This document shows positions 23,166 through 31,026 of a stretch of 32,904 bases of DNA, one piece after another. The DNA is from JAHJCL01 sp043818355 (GTDB taxonomy: Bacteria > Patescibacteriota > Minisyncoccia > Minisyncoccales > DG-74-3): assembly GCA_043818355.1 (NCBI GenBank), contig JBDRFX010000026.1, positions 1 through 32,904 of the forward strand, in the 5' to 3' direction. The position numbers and the translations under genes were made by a program. The first letter of the stretch is position 1, and each line of letters begins with the position of its first letter. The notes under the pieces were generated by a model. It ran no database searches. It was not told where the DNA came from and saw only the letters and a program-made list of their open reading frames with translations.

Positions 23166-23999
23166 ATGGCTAATTATGACTTTTCTAAAATTTACTCTTT
23201 TTCTAAGCTTAATTTATTTGATAGTTGTCCTAAAAAATATTATTTCAATTATTTAGATCCTGAAATAGCTCCAAGAAAAAAGGAATTTTTCAAACCAAGA
23301 GACTACAAAACTAAGGGGCAAGCTGTTCATGGAGCACTGACCCTTTTTTATCATTTACCAAAAAAAGAAAGAACTTTTGATAGTTTAAAAGATTGTTTAA
23401 AACAATCTTGGTATTCTGAAATTGATATGTATCAAGAGCCTCCACTAATGGAAGGTGGGGGATTTACCAGTCTAAATCATGAAAGAAGAAGCTACGTTGA
23501 AAGCTTGCTTTTGCTTAAACATTTTTTTGATTTTGAAGATATTGACCCTCCTTTGTTTTATATGCCCACCAAAGACATTAAAAATTCTTTTTGTGACTAT
23601 CAGGAAATGATTAAACCTGTCAACGAATACTTTTCTATTTCAGGTAAGTTTGACAGAATTGATGAATTGGCTGATGGAACATTGAGAATTATAGATTTCA
23701 AAACCAATAAAAATGGGAAAGCTAATCAAGATCAATTAATCTTTTATAAGCTATTGGCTGAATTAAATTTTAAAAAACCTGTGAAATTAGTTAGTTTTTA
23801 CTATCTAAACCAAGCAGAAATTGTAGACATGGATGTTTCTAAAACAGGAACAGAAAGGATTAAAAATGATATAATCAAACAAATAGCTAAAATTAACAAA
23901 GAAAAGGACTTTAAACCTAACTTTAGTGGACTTTGTCATCATTGTGATTTTTTTGAAATCTGCAGTGCCAGGAAAGTAATAAGAACAAAGTTAATTTAA
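23166..23999 (+). CDS. RecB-like PD-(D/E)XK nuclease with iron-sulfur cysteines
   Basis: 277 aa. The start SFSKLNLFDSCPKKYYFNYL, H55 in KGQAVHGALTL, D163 (GKFDRIDEL), catalytic D177 and K179 in RIIDFKTN, and the following QDQLIFYKLLA form a complete RecB/AddB-type nuclease domain. C21 plus C257, C260 and C266 (CxxCxxxxxC) fit a 4Fe-4S cluster that pins the two ends of the domain together. It closely matches the C-terminal nuclease of the UvrD fusion at 16119. No helicase is attached. Likely a DNA repair exonuclease; role unproven. Confidence 0.87.
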   Translation: MANYDFSKIYSFSKLNLFDSCPKKYYFNYLDPEIAPRKKEFFKPRDYKTKGQAVHGALTLFYHLPKKERTFDSLKDCLKQSWYSEIDMYQEPPLMEGGGFTSLNHERRSYVESLLLLKHFFDFEDIDPPLFYMPTKDIKNSFCDYQEMIKPVNEYFSISGKFDRIDELADGTLRIIDFKTNKNGKANQDQLIFYKLLAELNFKKPVKLVSFYYLNQAEIVDMDVSKTGTERIKNDIIKQIAKINKEKDFKPNFSGLCHHCDFFEICSARKVIRTKLI

Positions 24000-24003
24000 A
24001 AAT

Positions 24004-24843
24004 ATGGCAAAAAAAGACTATATTATTAATATCAGAAAAGAACAAGAACCCTTTTCTTTTCAAAAAGTCTATAATTCAGCTCGTAGAGTTGGAGCTTCTA
24101 ATAGCCTTGCCAAAGAGATTGCATTAAAGATTGAAAAAGAAAAATATCCTGGAATGACTACGAAGGAAATCTTTAGGCTCGTTAAAAAAGAACTCAAAAA
24201 AAAAGAACCCCAAGCTGCTTTAAAGTATAATCTCAAGCAAGGGATGAAAAGGCTTGGACCAACAGGCTTCATGTTTGAAAAATTTATAGGGAATATTCTA
24301 GAAAGAAATGGTTATACCGTTCATTTAAATCAATATATTCCAGGAGCATTTGGAAATTACGAGATAGATTTTTTAGCCAAGAAGGATAACTTAATGTATA
24401 TAGGGGAGTGTAAATATAGAAAAGACGGAGGAGCTAAAATTCATCTCGAAACGGCTTTGGCTAATTATGCCAGATTCCTTGATATTAAAAATGGCACTTT
24501 CTTTAAAAAGTTTAAGAATCTTGAAGTTAAGAGCTATTTGGTCACTAATGCTAAGTTGACCGAACAAACTATTAAATATTCTAAAGGAGTAGGAGTAGAG
24601 CTATTGGGGTGGAATTATCCTAGAAAAAGGGGATTAGAATATTTAATAGACACTGAAAAACTATATCCTATTACTGTTTTACCCTCTTTGAATAACTATT
24701 TAGCTAATATCTTTTCCGAAAATAAGTTAATGTTAGCTGAAGATGTTTTAAAGATTGATATTAAGGCGTTTTCCAGAAGAACAAGGGTTCCTATCGAAAA
24801 ACTAGAAGCTTTAGCTAGAGAGGCTAGAATTTTATTGGAATAA
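24004..24843 (+). CDS. ATP-cone domain fused to Mrr-like restriction endonuclease fold
   Basis: 279 aa. Residues ~5-90 are an ATP-cone (EPFSFQKVYNSARRVGASNS, then PGMTTKEIFRLVKKEL), an allosteric ATP/dATP-binding module best known from ribonucleotide reductases and NrdR. Residues ~88-200 form a PD-(D/E)XK domain: GFMFEKFIGNILERNGYTVH, E120/D122 in NYEIDFLAKK, and E135-x-K137 in YIGECKYRK. The last ~50 residues are helical. It starts 4 nt after the RecB-like nuclease gene, so the two nucleases are co-transcribed. No methylase or specificity subunit is nearby, so it is not an obvious restriction system. Confidence 0.82.
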   Translation: MAKKDYIINIRKEQEPFSFQKVYNSARRVGASNSLAKEIALKIEKEKYPGMTTKEIFRLVKKELKKKEPQAALKYNLKQGMKRLGPTGFMFEKFIGNILERNGYTVHLNQYIPGAFGNYEIDFLAKKDNLMYIGECKYRKDGGAKIHLETALANYARFLDIKNGTFFKKFKNLEVKSYLVTNAKLTEQTIKYSKGVGVELLGWNYPRKRGLEYLIDTEKLYPITVLPSLNNYLANIFSENKLMLAEDVLKIDIKAFSRRTRVPIEKLEALAREARILLE

Positions 24844-24874
24844 AAACCAAAAAAGATATAAAATAGATTAATTA

Positions 24875-24913
24875 TGATGAAATTTACACATATATTCTTA
24901 AAGAATTTCATCA
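24875..24913. repeat. Hairpin element before the PAP2-like gene
   Basis: TGATGAAATT (24875-24884) pairs perfectly with AATTTCATCA (24904-24913) around a 19-nt loop, followed by ATGATTTATTCATTAAAAAG. Similar in sequence and layout to 20853-20900, but lies before an unrelated gene. No T-run follows. Confidence 0.55.
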
Positions 24914-24969
24914 ATGATTTATTCATTAAAAAGATAAATAAGTAAAATCATTATTAATAGAGATAAAAC

Positions 24970-25416
24970 ATGAATGAAATTCTGCTTATTGGTACGAACA
25001 AGCCTCTTATAATAGCATCTGTATCTTGGTTGCTTGCTCAAGTAATAAAATCAGCAATTCAATTATTTAAAGAAAAAAAGTTTAATTTAGTTTCTTTAAT
25101 ATTAGCCACAGGTGGTTTTCCTAGTTCTCATGCTTCTTTTGTAACTTCTTTAGCAACATCAATTGGCTTGAAATTTGGCTTTGACTCTGGAGTATTCTCT
25201 ATTGCTACAGGATTGGCCCTAGTTGTCATATCTGACGCTAGAGGAATTAGACAACAAGCCAGCAAACAAGCTCAAATATTGAATAAAATAATTGAAGACC
25301 TATATTCTAAAAAAGGTTTTCAAATGGAAAGATTAAGGGAATTATTGGGGCACACAGGTATAGAGGTTTTTGCAGGTTCTATCCTGGGAGTTTTAATAGC
25401 AATATTATTAAATTAA
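24970..25416 (+). CDS. Divergent PAP2-family membrane protein (DUF212)
   Basis: 148 aa with four hydrophobic stretches. The segment GGFPSSHASFVTSLATSIGL matches the SxxH phosphatase motif of PAP2 enzymes, and SDARGIRQQASKQAQILNK is the hallmark of the divergent (DUF212/YuiD) branch. Possible lipid-phosphate phosphatase at the membrane; the substrate is unknown. The next gene begins 6 nt after its stop. Confidence 0.88.
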   Translation: MNEILLIGTNKPLIIASVSWLLAQVIKSAIQLFKEKKFNLVSLILATGGFPSSHASFVTSLATSIGLKFGFDSGVFSIATGLALVVISDARGIRQQASKQAQILNKIIEDLYSKKGFQMERLRELLGHTGIEVFAGSILGVLIAILLN

Positions 25417-25422
25417 AAAAAT

Positions 25423-26202
25423 ATGCAAAATTGTTGTGAACACAAAAAATCAAGTGCTGTTTTCAAAACCATTATTGCTGTGTTTATACTGTCATTAACA
25501 GCTTTGGTGCTAACCTATACTCAAGCCAAACTAGATCAGTCCACTAACACTATTTCTGTTTCAGGAATAGGAGAGATTTATGCTAAGCCAGATTTAGCCC
25601 TAACTTCTTTCTCTGTAGTTACAGAGGGAAAAACAGTAGATGAAGCTTTAACAGCTAATACGGAAAAAATGAATACTGTTATTGAAAATATAAAAAACTT
25701 AGGAGTTGAAGAAAAAGATCTGAAAACTACTAATTTTAATATTGATCCTCAATATGAATGGGAAACAGATTTTTCATCTTTAGTATGGCCAAGACCAGAG
25801 AAAAGAGTGTTGGCTGGATATAAAGTGACACAATCCCTTCAAGTTAAAATTAGAGACTTAACTAAGGTAGGAGAAATTATTCAGACAGCCACAGATGCAG
25901 GATCTAATCAGGTTGGTAATCTTCAATTTACCATTGATAACGAAGATGAATTAAAAATTCAAGCCAGGGAGTTGGCTATTAAGAACGCCAAGATAAAAGC
26001 TGAAGAATTATCTTCACAGCTTGGAGTAAGACTCGTAAAGATTGTTAGCTTTTCTGAATCTTCTAGTTATGCTTATTCTAGAGAAATTTATTCTGGCCTA
26101 GAAAAAGCTTATGATTCTGCTACAAGCGTTCTTGCTCCACAAATTGAAACAGGAGAAAACAAAATTGAAGCAAATGTATATATTACTTATCAGATTAATT
26201 AA
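25423..26202 (+). CDS. SIMPL (DUF541) domain protein
   Basis: 259 aa. A membrane anchor or signal segment (about 15-33, TIIAVFILSLTALVLTY) is preceded by a short cytoplasmic N-terminus with a CC pair. The SIMPL domain follows: ISVSGIGEIYAKPDLALTSF, EKMNTVIENIKNLGVEEKDLKT, RVLAGYKVTQSLQVKIRDL and GNLQFTIDNEDEL. It probably faces outside the cell. The molecular function of SIMPL proteins is unclear; some are oxidative-stress related. Its TAA shares a base with the next gene's ATG. Confidence 0.9.
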   Translation: MQNCCEHKKSSAVFKTIIAVFILSLTALVLTYTQAKLDQSTNTISVSGIGEIYAKPDLALTSFSVVTEGKTVDEALTANTEKMNTVIENIKNLGVEEKDLKTTNFNIDPQYEWETDFSSLVWPRPEKRVLAGYKVTQSLQVKIRDLTKVGEIIQTATDAGSNQVGNLQFTIDNEDELKIQARELAIKNAKIKAEELSSQLGVRLVKIVSFSESSSYAYSREIYSGLEKAYDSATSVLAPQIETGENKIEANVYITYQIN

Positions 26203-26558
26203 TGTTTTTAGAAAAAGTTAAAAGTACTAGAGGGGGATTGTCCTGGACAAAACACATAACTGGAAAAATGAGACAATATGGACTGTCAGAACAAAGATTA
26301 AGGAGAGTTTTAAGAAATCCAGACAGGATAGAAGAGGGAATAGCTCCTGATACTTTGGCTATTATGCAGAAAACAGGAACAAAAAAAAATCCTACAGAAA
26401 TTTGGTTAATGTATCAAAATGTAAAACAAAAAACTGAAATCAAAAAAATTAAAATGATTTCTGCTTGGAGATATCCTGGCATAAGCCCCAAAAGAGATGG
26501 CGCACCCATTCCTTCAGACATTTTACTTGAATTAAAAAACCTAATTAACAGTGATTAA
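26202..26558 (+). CDS. Small protein, possibly DUF4258-like
   Basis: 118 aa, not firmly recognised. The order WTKHITGKMRQYGLSEQRLR, then RVLRNPDRIEEG, then two beta-strands (TEIWLMYQNV and KKIKMISAWRYPG) resembles the DUF4258/RelE-like layout (H...M...v..NP followed by strands). No antitoxin-like partner is adjacent, so a toxin role is not supported. It starts in a TAATG overlap with the SIMPL gene and overlaps the next gene by 8 nt, placing it in the same operon. Confidence 0.55.
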   Translation: MFLEKVKSTRGGLSWTKHITGKMRQYGLSEQRLRRVLRNPDRIEEGIAPDTLAIMQKTGTKKNPTEIWLMYQNVKQKTEIKKIKMISAWRYPGISPKRDGAPIPSDILLELKNLINSD

Positions 26559-26961
26559 AAAGTTTTTAAAACAAAATATTCTTGCTCAGTGGTTTTCTTG
26601 GCATTTTTTAGAAATGCCAAGAAATATTTTGTTATCCTCAAAAACTTTTATCTTTTTTTGTGCGGATTATTTTTCTATTATAGAATTATTTAAAACTCTT
26701 TTTGAACCATGGAAAAAAAATGTGGAAAGTTACGAAAAGGGTCTAGAAGTACCAGAATATGTCAACATTTGGATTGATAACTTTATATCTAAAATCATTG
26801 GAGCGATTCTCAGATTCGCCCTGATTATCTGGGGACTTTTATCTATTGCTCTATCTTTAATGATTATATTGATAATATTTTTTGGTTGGCTTCTGTTGCC
26901 AATACTTTTAATTTATCTCTTATATTATGGTTTTAAAATTATATGCTTAACTTTAATTTAA
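26551..26961 (+). CDS. Small membrane protein upstream of the AAA+ gene
   Basis: 136 aa from GTG 26551, overlapping the preceding gene by 8 nt. The N-terminal ~85 residues are amphipathic (AQWFSWHFLEMPRNILLSSK) with a soluble stretch PWKKNVESYEKGLEVPEYVN. Residues ~85-133 hold two or three tightly packed membrane segments, very rich in Ile and Leu. Family not recognised. It overlaps the start of the membrane Clp-like gene by 19 nt, so a physical or functional partnership with it is likely but unproven. Confidence 0.65.
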   Translation: MIKKFLKQNILAQWFSWHFLEMPRNILLSSKTFIFFCADYFSIIELFKTLFEPWKKNVESYEKGLEVPEYVNIWIDNFISKIIGAILRFALIIWGLLSIALSLMIILIIFFGWLLLPILLIYLLYYGFKIICLTLI

Positions 26962-29495
26962 AAAAATCTGTTATTTACCAACCGTTACTTTTAGAAAAAT
27001 TATTCTTTTTTGGCTTGATGAAAAAAATTAAAAAAATACTAATTTTGGTATTTTTAATTTGCTTTGTAATTTTCCTTTATGGGCTTTTATTCAATATACA
27101 CGAAGCCATCTTAAGTAAAAAATTACTTGGTCTCTCTATGATCTTTTTTAGCCTTTATATGACGACCAGTTATTTTGAATCATTTTTTAATTGGAAATTA
27201 AAAAAACCAAAAATAACTGCGAATATTAAAGAAATATTAAACAATCCCCAAAAACATAATTTAGCTGATGTTTTGAATTTTGAAGTAGCCAAAGTAATTT
27301 TAGAAGCAACAAACTTGGCCAAAAAGAAAAAATTTTATAGCATTGATTCCACCGTTATTTTTTATTGTTTATTAAAAAATCATCCTGAGTTTAATTTTGT
27401 CTTCAACAGAGTACTCTTGAATAGAAAAGATATTATAAAATTACTTGAAAGAAATTTTGAGGTGCAAAAAAAAGAACAGACAATTAATTTAATTAATTTT
27501 TCTAAAGATTTTGAACAAGTTCTTTTAAAATCTATTGAGATTGCTGAAAAAAGAGGAAACGAAAAGGTGAATTTAGGAGATTTTTTAATTGGATTGGCTC
27601 ATCATAATTTAATTTTTAAAAATATTCTTATTCAGTCTCAACTAAAACTAAAAGATATTGAAGGGCTTATCTTCTGGAAAGAAAGACTGGAATTGAGAAT
27701 AAAAGAAATGAATCAATGGTGGGAATATAAAAATTTAGTTCAGAATGAGGGAATGGCTAAAGAATGGACCTCTGGTTTCACCAATACTTTAGATCTTTTT
27801 TCAACCAACTTAACAGAGAGAATTAAACAACAGGGTTTGCCAAGAATTGTAGGGCACGCTGAAGAGATAAACCATGTAGAAAGAGTATTGGCTAATCCAG
27901 AATCTAATAATGTTCTTCTGACTGGAGAACCAGGTACTGGCAGAAAATCTATTATAGAAGCCATTATAGTAAAAAGCTTAGAAGGAAGGAGTATGCCAGA
28001 AATTAATCATAAAAAATTCAAAGAATTGAATCTGACTTCTCTTTTAACTCAAATGGAAAACAAGGAGAAAATAGAATTTGTTTTAGATAAAATCTTTACT
28101 GAAGTTGTTGAAGCTGGAAACATTATATTGATTATTGATCAATTTCATAATTTCATTGAAACCGAAGACAGAGCGGGATCAATTGATATTTCTGGAATAT
28201 TGTCTAATTATTTAAAAAATCCAAGATTTCAACTTATTGCTATAACTAATTTCTCTGGCTTTCATAAAAATATAGAACAAAGTGCTATTGCTCAGTTTTT
28301 TGACAAAGTAGAAGTCTCTGAGATATCTGAAGAACAAACATTGAAAATATTGGAAAATGCCTCTATTCTTTGGGAAGCAAAATATAATATATTCGTTAGT
28401 TATCCTTCTTTAAGAAATATCATAGAATATACCAAGCGTTATTTGCCAAATCTTTCTTTCCCTGAAAAAGCATTGGATCTTTTAAGCGAATCTGTAATAT
28501 ACATAGTAGATAAACGTGAAAAAATATTGTTAGCTAAACATGTTGCTCAAGTTTTTTCTGAAAAAACACAAATACCAATAGGTGAAGTACAAAATAAAGA
28601 AAAAGAAATTCTTATTCATCTTGAAGAATTGATCCACCAGAGGATCATTAACCAAGAGGAAGCAGTTAAAGAAATCTCTGCTGCCCTTAGAAGATCTAGA
28701 TCTGAAATTACAATCAAGAAAGGACCTTTAGGTGGATTTTTATTCTTAGGTCCAACGGGAGTGGGAAAAACTGAAACAGCCAAAGCTCTTGCTCAAATAT
28801 ATTTTGGCTCTGAAGATAAGATGATTAGACTAGATATGTCAGAATTTCAAAACACCAAAGACATTGATAGATTAATTGGTAGCCGAGAACAAGAAGGCTT
28901 TTTGACTACTCAAGTAAGAGAGAATCCATTCTCTTTAATATTATTGGACGAAATAGAAAAGGGACATCCTAATATTTTAAATTTATTTTTACAAATACTT
29001 GATGAGGGATTCTTGACTGATGGTGAGGGAAGAAAGGTATATTTTAAAGACTCTATTATTATTGCAACATCAAACGCTGGTTATGAAATAATTCTAAATG
29101 CCCTGAAAAATAAAGAAGACTGGGGTGGAGTAAAGCAAAAACTCTTAGATTATGTTTTTGAGAAAGCCATATTTAGACCAGAGTTTATTAATAGGTTTGA
29201 TGACGTTGTTGTTTTTCAACCATTAAGCAAAAAACATCTTTTGGCTATATCCGAATTAATGTTAAAAAAATTAAAGAAAAACCTGGAAGAAAAAGATATT
29301 GATTTTATTATAACTCAAGACCTAAAAGAGAGAGTAGTAGAGTTAGGATATAACCCTGTTTTTGGGGCTAGAGAAATGAGAAGAGTTATACAAGACAGAA
29401 TAGAAAATGTATTAGCTAGCGCTCTTTTAAGTAACGAACTTAAAGCAGGTAATCGCATCATGATGTTGCCAGACTTTAGTCTCAAGATTGAATAA
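26943..29495 (+). CDS. Membrane-anchored Clp/Hsp100-like AAA+ with degenerate first ATPase domain
   Basis: 850 aa (825 if ATG 27018 is the start). Two membrane segments lie at ~30-50 and ~61-78, then Clp N-domain-like repeats (~110-245). D1 (~300-540) has lost its catalytic residues: Walker A reads GEPGTGRKS (R334 in place of Lys), Walker B reads IIDQFH (Q400 in place of Glu), and the arginine-finger RRF is QFF. D2 (~560-850) is intact: GPTGVGKT (603-610), LLDE (667-670), FRPEFINRFD (744-753). There is no middle domain and no IGF/VGF-type ClpP-binding tripeptide in the usual D2 loop. Likely a membrane-tethered unfoldase or disaggregase driven by D2. clpP is not nearby. Confidence 0.85.
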   Translation: MLNFNLKKSVIYQPLLLEKLFFFGLMKKIKKILILVFLICFVIFLYGLLFNIHEAILSKKLLGLSMIFFSLYMTTSYFESFFNWKLKKPKITANIKEILNNPQKHNLADVLNFEVAKVILEATNLAKKKKFYSIDSTVIFYCLLKNHPEFNFVFNRVLLNRKDIIKLLERNFEVQKKEQTINLINFSKDFEQVLLKSIEIAEKRGNEKVNLGDFLIGLAHHNLIFKNILIQSQLKLKDIEGLIFWKERLELRIKEMNQWWEYKNLVQNEGMAKEWTSGFTNTLDLFSTNLTERIKQQGLPRIVGHAEEINHVERVLANPESNNVLLTGEPGTGRKSIIEAIIVKSLEGRSMPEINHKKFKELNLTSLLTQMENKEKIEFVLDKIFTEVVEAGNIILIIDQFHNFIETEDRAGSIDISGILSNYLKNPRFQLIAITNFSGFHKNIEQSAIAQFFDKVEVSEISEEQTLKILENASILWEAKYNIFVSYPSLRNIIEYTKRYLPNLSFPEKALDLLSESVIYIVDKREKILLAKHVAQVFSEKTQIPIGEVQNKEKEILIHLEELIHQRIINQEEAVKEISAALRRSRSEITIKKGPLGGFLFLGPTGVGKTETAKALAQIYFGSEDKMIRLDMSEFQNTKDIDRLIGSREQEGFLTTQVRENPFSLILLDEIEKGHPNILNLFLQILDEGFLTDGEGRKVYFKDSIIIATSNAGYEIILNALKNKEDWGGVKQKLLDYVFEKAIFRPEFINRFDDVVVFQPLSKKHLLAISELMLKKLKKNLEEKDIDFIITQDLKERVVELGYNPVFGAREMRRVIQDRIENVLASALLSNELKAGNRIMMLPDFSLKIE

Positions 29496-29520
29496 TCGCT
29501 AAAGTTCAATATTAAATTTT

Positions 29521-29545
29521 AAAAAGCCTCTTTTAAGAGGTTTTT
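29521..29545 (+). terminator. Terminator after the AAA+ gene
   Basis: CCTCT (29527-29531) pairs with AGAGG (29536-29540) around TTTA, the stem being extended by the A-run (29521-29525) and T-run (29541-29545). Confidence 0.85.
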
Positions 29546-29615
29546 GAATTTTACAATTGTTAATTTCCTGTGGAAAACTCTTGATTTTGAACTTGATTTT
29601 CAAAAGTGGTTTTTG

Positions 29616-29632
29616 GGGGTTGACTCAACCCC
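29616..29632. promoter_or_regulatory. Palindrome overlapping the mraZ promoter -35
   Basis: GGGGTTGA (29616-29623), C, TCAACCCC (29625-29632): a perfect 8-bp inverted repeat with a single central base. It contains the -35 hexamer TTGACT. The shape fits an operator bound by a dimeric regulator. Confidence 0.65.
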
Positions 29633-29649
29633 ATAAAGTGGGATATAAA
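29620..29649 (+). promoter_or_regulatory. Candidate mraZ/dcw promoter
   Basis: TTGACT (29620-29625), an 18-bp spacer and TATAAA (29644-29649). Expected start near 29657, within the GTGG repeat array, leaving a leader of about 55 nt before the mraZ ATG. Confidence 0.6.
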
Positions 29650-29703
29650 GAATGTGTAGTGGAGGGATGTGGAAAAGTGTGGGAAAACTAATCAAAACTG
29701 TGG
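29638..29703 (+). promoter_or_regulatory. GTGG repeat array, candidate MraZ operator
   Basis: GTGG occurs at 29638, 29659, 29669, 29679 and 29700. The three central copies (GTGGAGGGAT, GTGGAAAAGT, GTGGGAAAAC) follow each other with an exact 10-bp period, and the outer ones lie 21 bp away. Known MraZ operators are 3-4 direct TGGG-type repeats with a 10-bp period just before mraZ, so this is probably the autoregulatory site. Confidence 0.7.
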
Positions 29704-29707
29704 ATAA
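29699..29707 (-). other. Perfect DnaA-box nonamer in the mraZ leader
   Basis: TGTGGATAA is the reverse complement of TTATCCACA, the strict DnaA-box consensus. Near-matches in the same orientation lie at 29569 and 29668 (TGTGGAAAA) and 29678 (TGTGGGAAA). Whether DnaA binds here is unknown; some copies coincide with the GTGG repeats. Confidence 0.45.
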
Positions 29708-29712
29708 CTAAT

Positions 29713-30144
29713 ATGTTTATAGGAGAATACAGACATACAATTGATACAAAAAAAAGACTATCACTTCCTGTAAAATTCAGGAGGGAATTGGGTAAGAGCG
29801 TAATCATTACTCGTGGCTTGGATAATTGTTTAATTGTTTATCCTCATAAAGAATGGAAGATTATGTCAGATAAGCTTGGCAAGCTCCCTTCAAGTCAAGT
29901 AGAGGCTAGGGGATTTGCCAGGATTATGTTGGCAGGAGCCATGGAGGTTGAACTAGACAAGCTAGGAAGAATCTTAATACCAGAATACTTAAAAGAATAT
30001 AGCTCTCTGAATAAAAACGTTGTTGTTTGCGGAATCTTCAATAGATTAGAAATTTGGGATGACGCCAAATGGACTTCATACAAAGGAAGAATTGAAAAAC
30101 AGGTTGGTGACTTAGCATCTCAGTTAAAAGAACTTGGAATTTAA
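29713..30144 (+). CDS. mraZ: Transcriptional regulator MraZ
   Basis: 143-aa double AbrB-like (MraZ-fold) DNA-binding protein that represses its own division/cell-wall (dcw) operon. It begins MFIGEYRHTIDTKKRLSLP, with RRELGKSVIITRGLDNCLIVYPH in the first repeat and AMEVELDKLGRILIPEYLKEY in the second; the DxKxR and DxxGR-type motifs are present. A 10-bp-spaced repeat operator lies just upstream. rsmH starts immediately after its stop (0 nt gap). Confidence 0.96.
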   Translation: MFIGEYRHTIDTKKRLSLPVKFRRELGKSVIITRGLDNCLIVYPHKEWKIMSDKLGKLPSSQVEARGFARIMLAGAMEVELDKLGRILIPEYLKEYSSLNKNVVVCGIFNRLEIWDDAKWTSYKGRIEKQVGDLASQLKELGI

Positions 30145-31026
30145 ATGATTCATAAAAGCGTACTTAAAAATCAAGTTTTAGAATATTTGAACCCTCAGAC
30201 TAATGAAAACTTTATTGATTGTACTATAGGAGCTGGGGGACACACACAAAGTATTCTAGACAAAACGGGACCCAATGGAAAAGTATTGGGAATAGATTTA
30301 GACGAAGACGCCATAAACTATCTGAAAGAAGGAAAGTTGAATAAAAGATTAATTTTAGTTAACGATAGCTTTATTAATCTAAAGGATATTATTCAGAAAA
30401 AATCTTTCAATGGAGTCTCAGGAATATTATTTGATCTAGGAGTATCTAGCGATCACCTTGATACGTCGGGCAGGGGATTCACTTTCCAAAACGACGAAGT
30501 GCTTGACATGAGATATAAAAAAGAAGAGGGAAGGTTAATGGCTGCTGAGATTATCAATAGTTACAGCCAAGAAGATCTAGAATACATTTTAAAAGAATAT
30601 GGAGAAGAAAGATTTGCCAGAAGAATTGCTAAGAATATTGTAGAAGAAAGAAAAAAAGAAAGGATAATAACCACCCAGGAATTGGTAGAAGTTATTAAAA
30701 GAAGTTTACCCATCTGGTCTCAGAAAACCAAAATACACCCAGCCACCAGAACATTTCAAGCTTTAAGAATAACTGTTAACGACGAACTGAATGCTATAGC
30801 AAAAGCACTCCCACAGGCTCTAGAAGCATTAGAACCAGGAGGAAGAATGGTAATCATTTCGTTTCATTCATTGGAAGATAGAATAGCAAAACACTTTTTT
30901 AGAAACAGAAAAAATGAAGGCTTAATAACAATCCTTACTAAAAAACCAATCATTGCCACAGAAGAAGAAATTAAACAAAATCCAAGATCTCGTAGTGCCA
31001 AATTAAGAGCAATTCAAAAAATATGA
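30145..31026 (+). CDS. rsmH: 16S rRNA (cytosine1402-N4)-methyltransferase
   Basis: SAM-dependent methyltransferase modifying C1402 in the decoding centre. Motifs: IHKSVLKNQVLEYL, SAM-binding FIDCTIGAGGHTQSIL with GIDLDEDAI, GILFDLGVSSDHLD, and the C-terminal ITVNDELNAI and IISFHSLEDRIAKHFF blocks. At 293 aa it is full length. It directly follows mraZ, and its TGA overlaps the next ATG (ATGA), as in a compact dcw cluster. Confidence 0.96.
   Translation: MIHKSVLKNQVLEYLNPQTNENFIDCTIGAGGHTQSILDKTGPNGKVLGIDLDEDAINYLKEGKLNKRLILVNDSFINLKDIIQKKSFNGVSGILFDLGVSSDHLDTSGRGFTFQNDEVLDMRYKKEEGRLMAAEIINSYSQEDLEYILKEYGEERFARRIAKNIVEERKKERIITTQELVEVIKRSLPIWSQKTKIHPATRTFQALRITVNDELNAIAKALPQALEALEPGGRMVIISFHSLEDRIAKHFFRNRKNEGLITILTKKPIIATEEEIKQNPRSRSAKLRAIQKI

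Noticed and set aside
26202..26558. Toxin-antitoxin pair
   Set aside because: The DUF4258/RelE-like similarity is weak and neither neighbour looks like an antitoxin.
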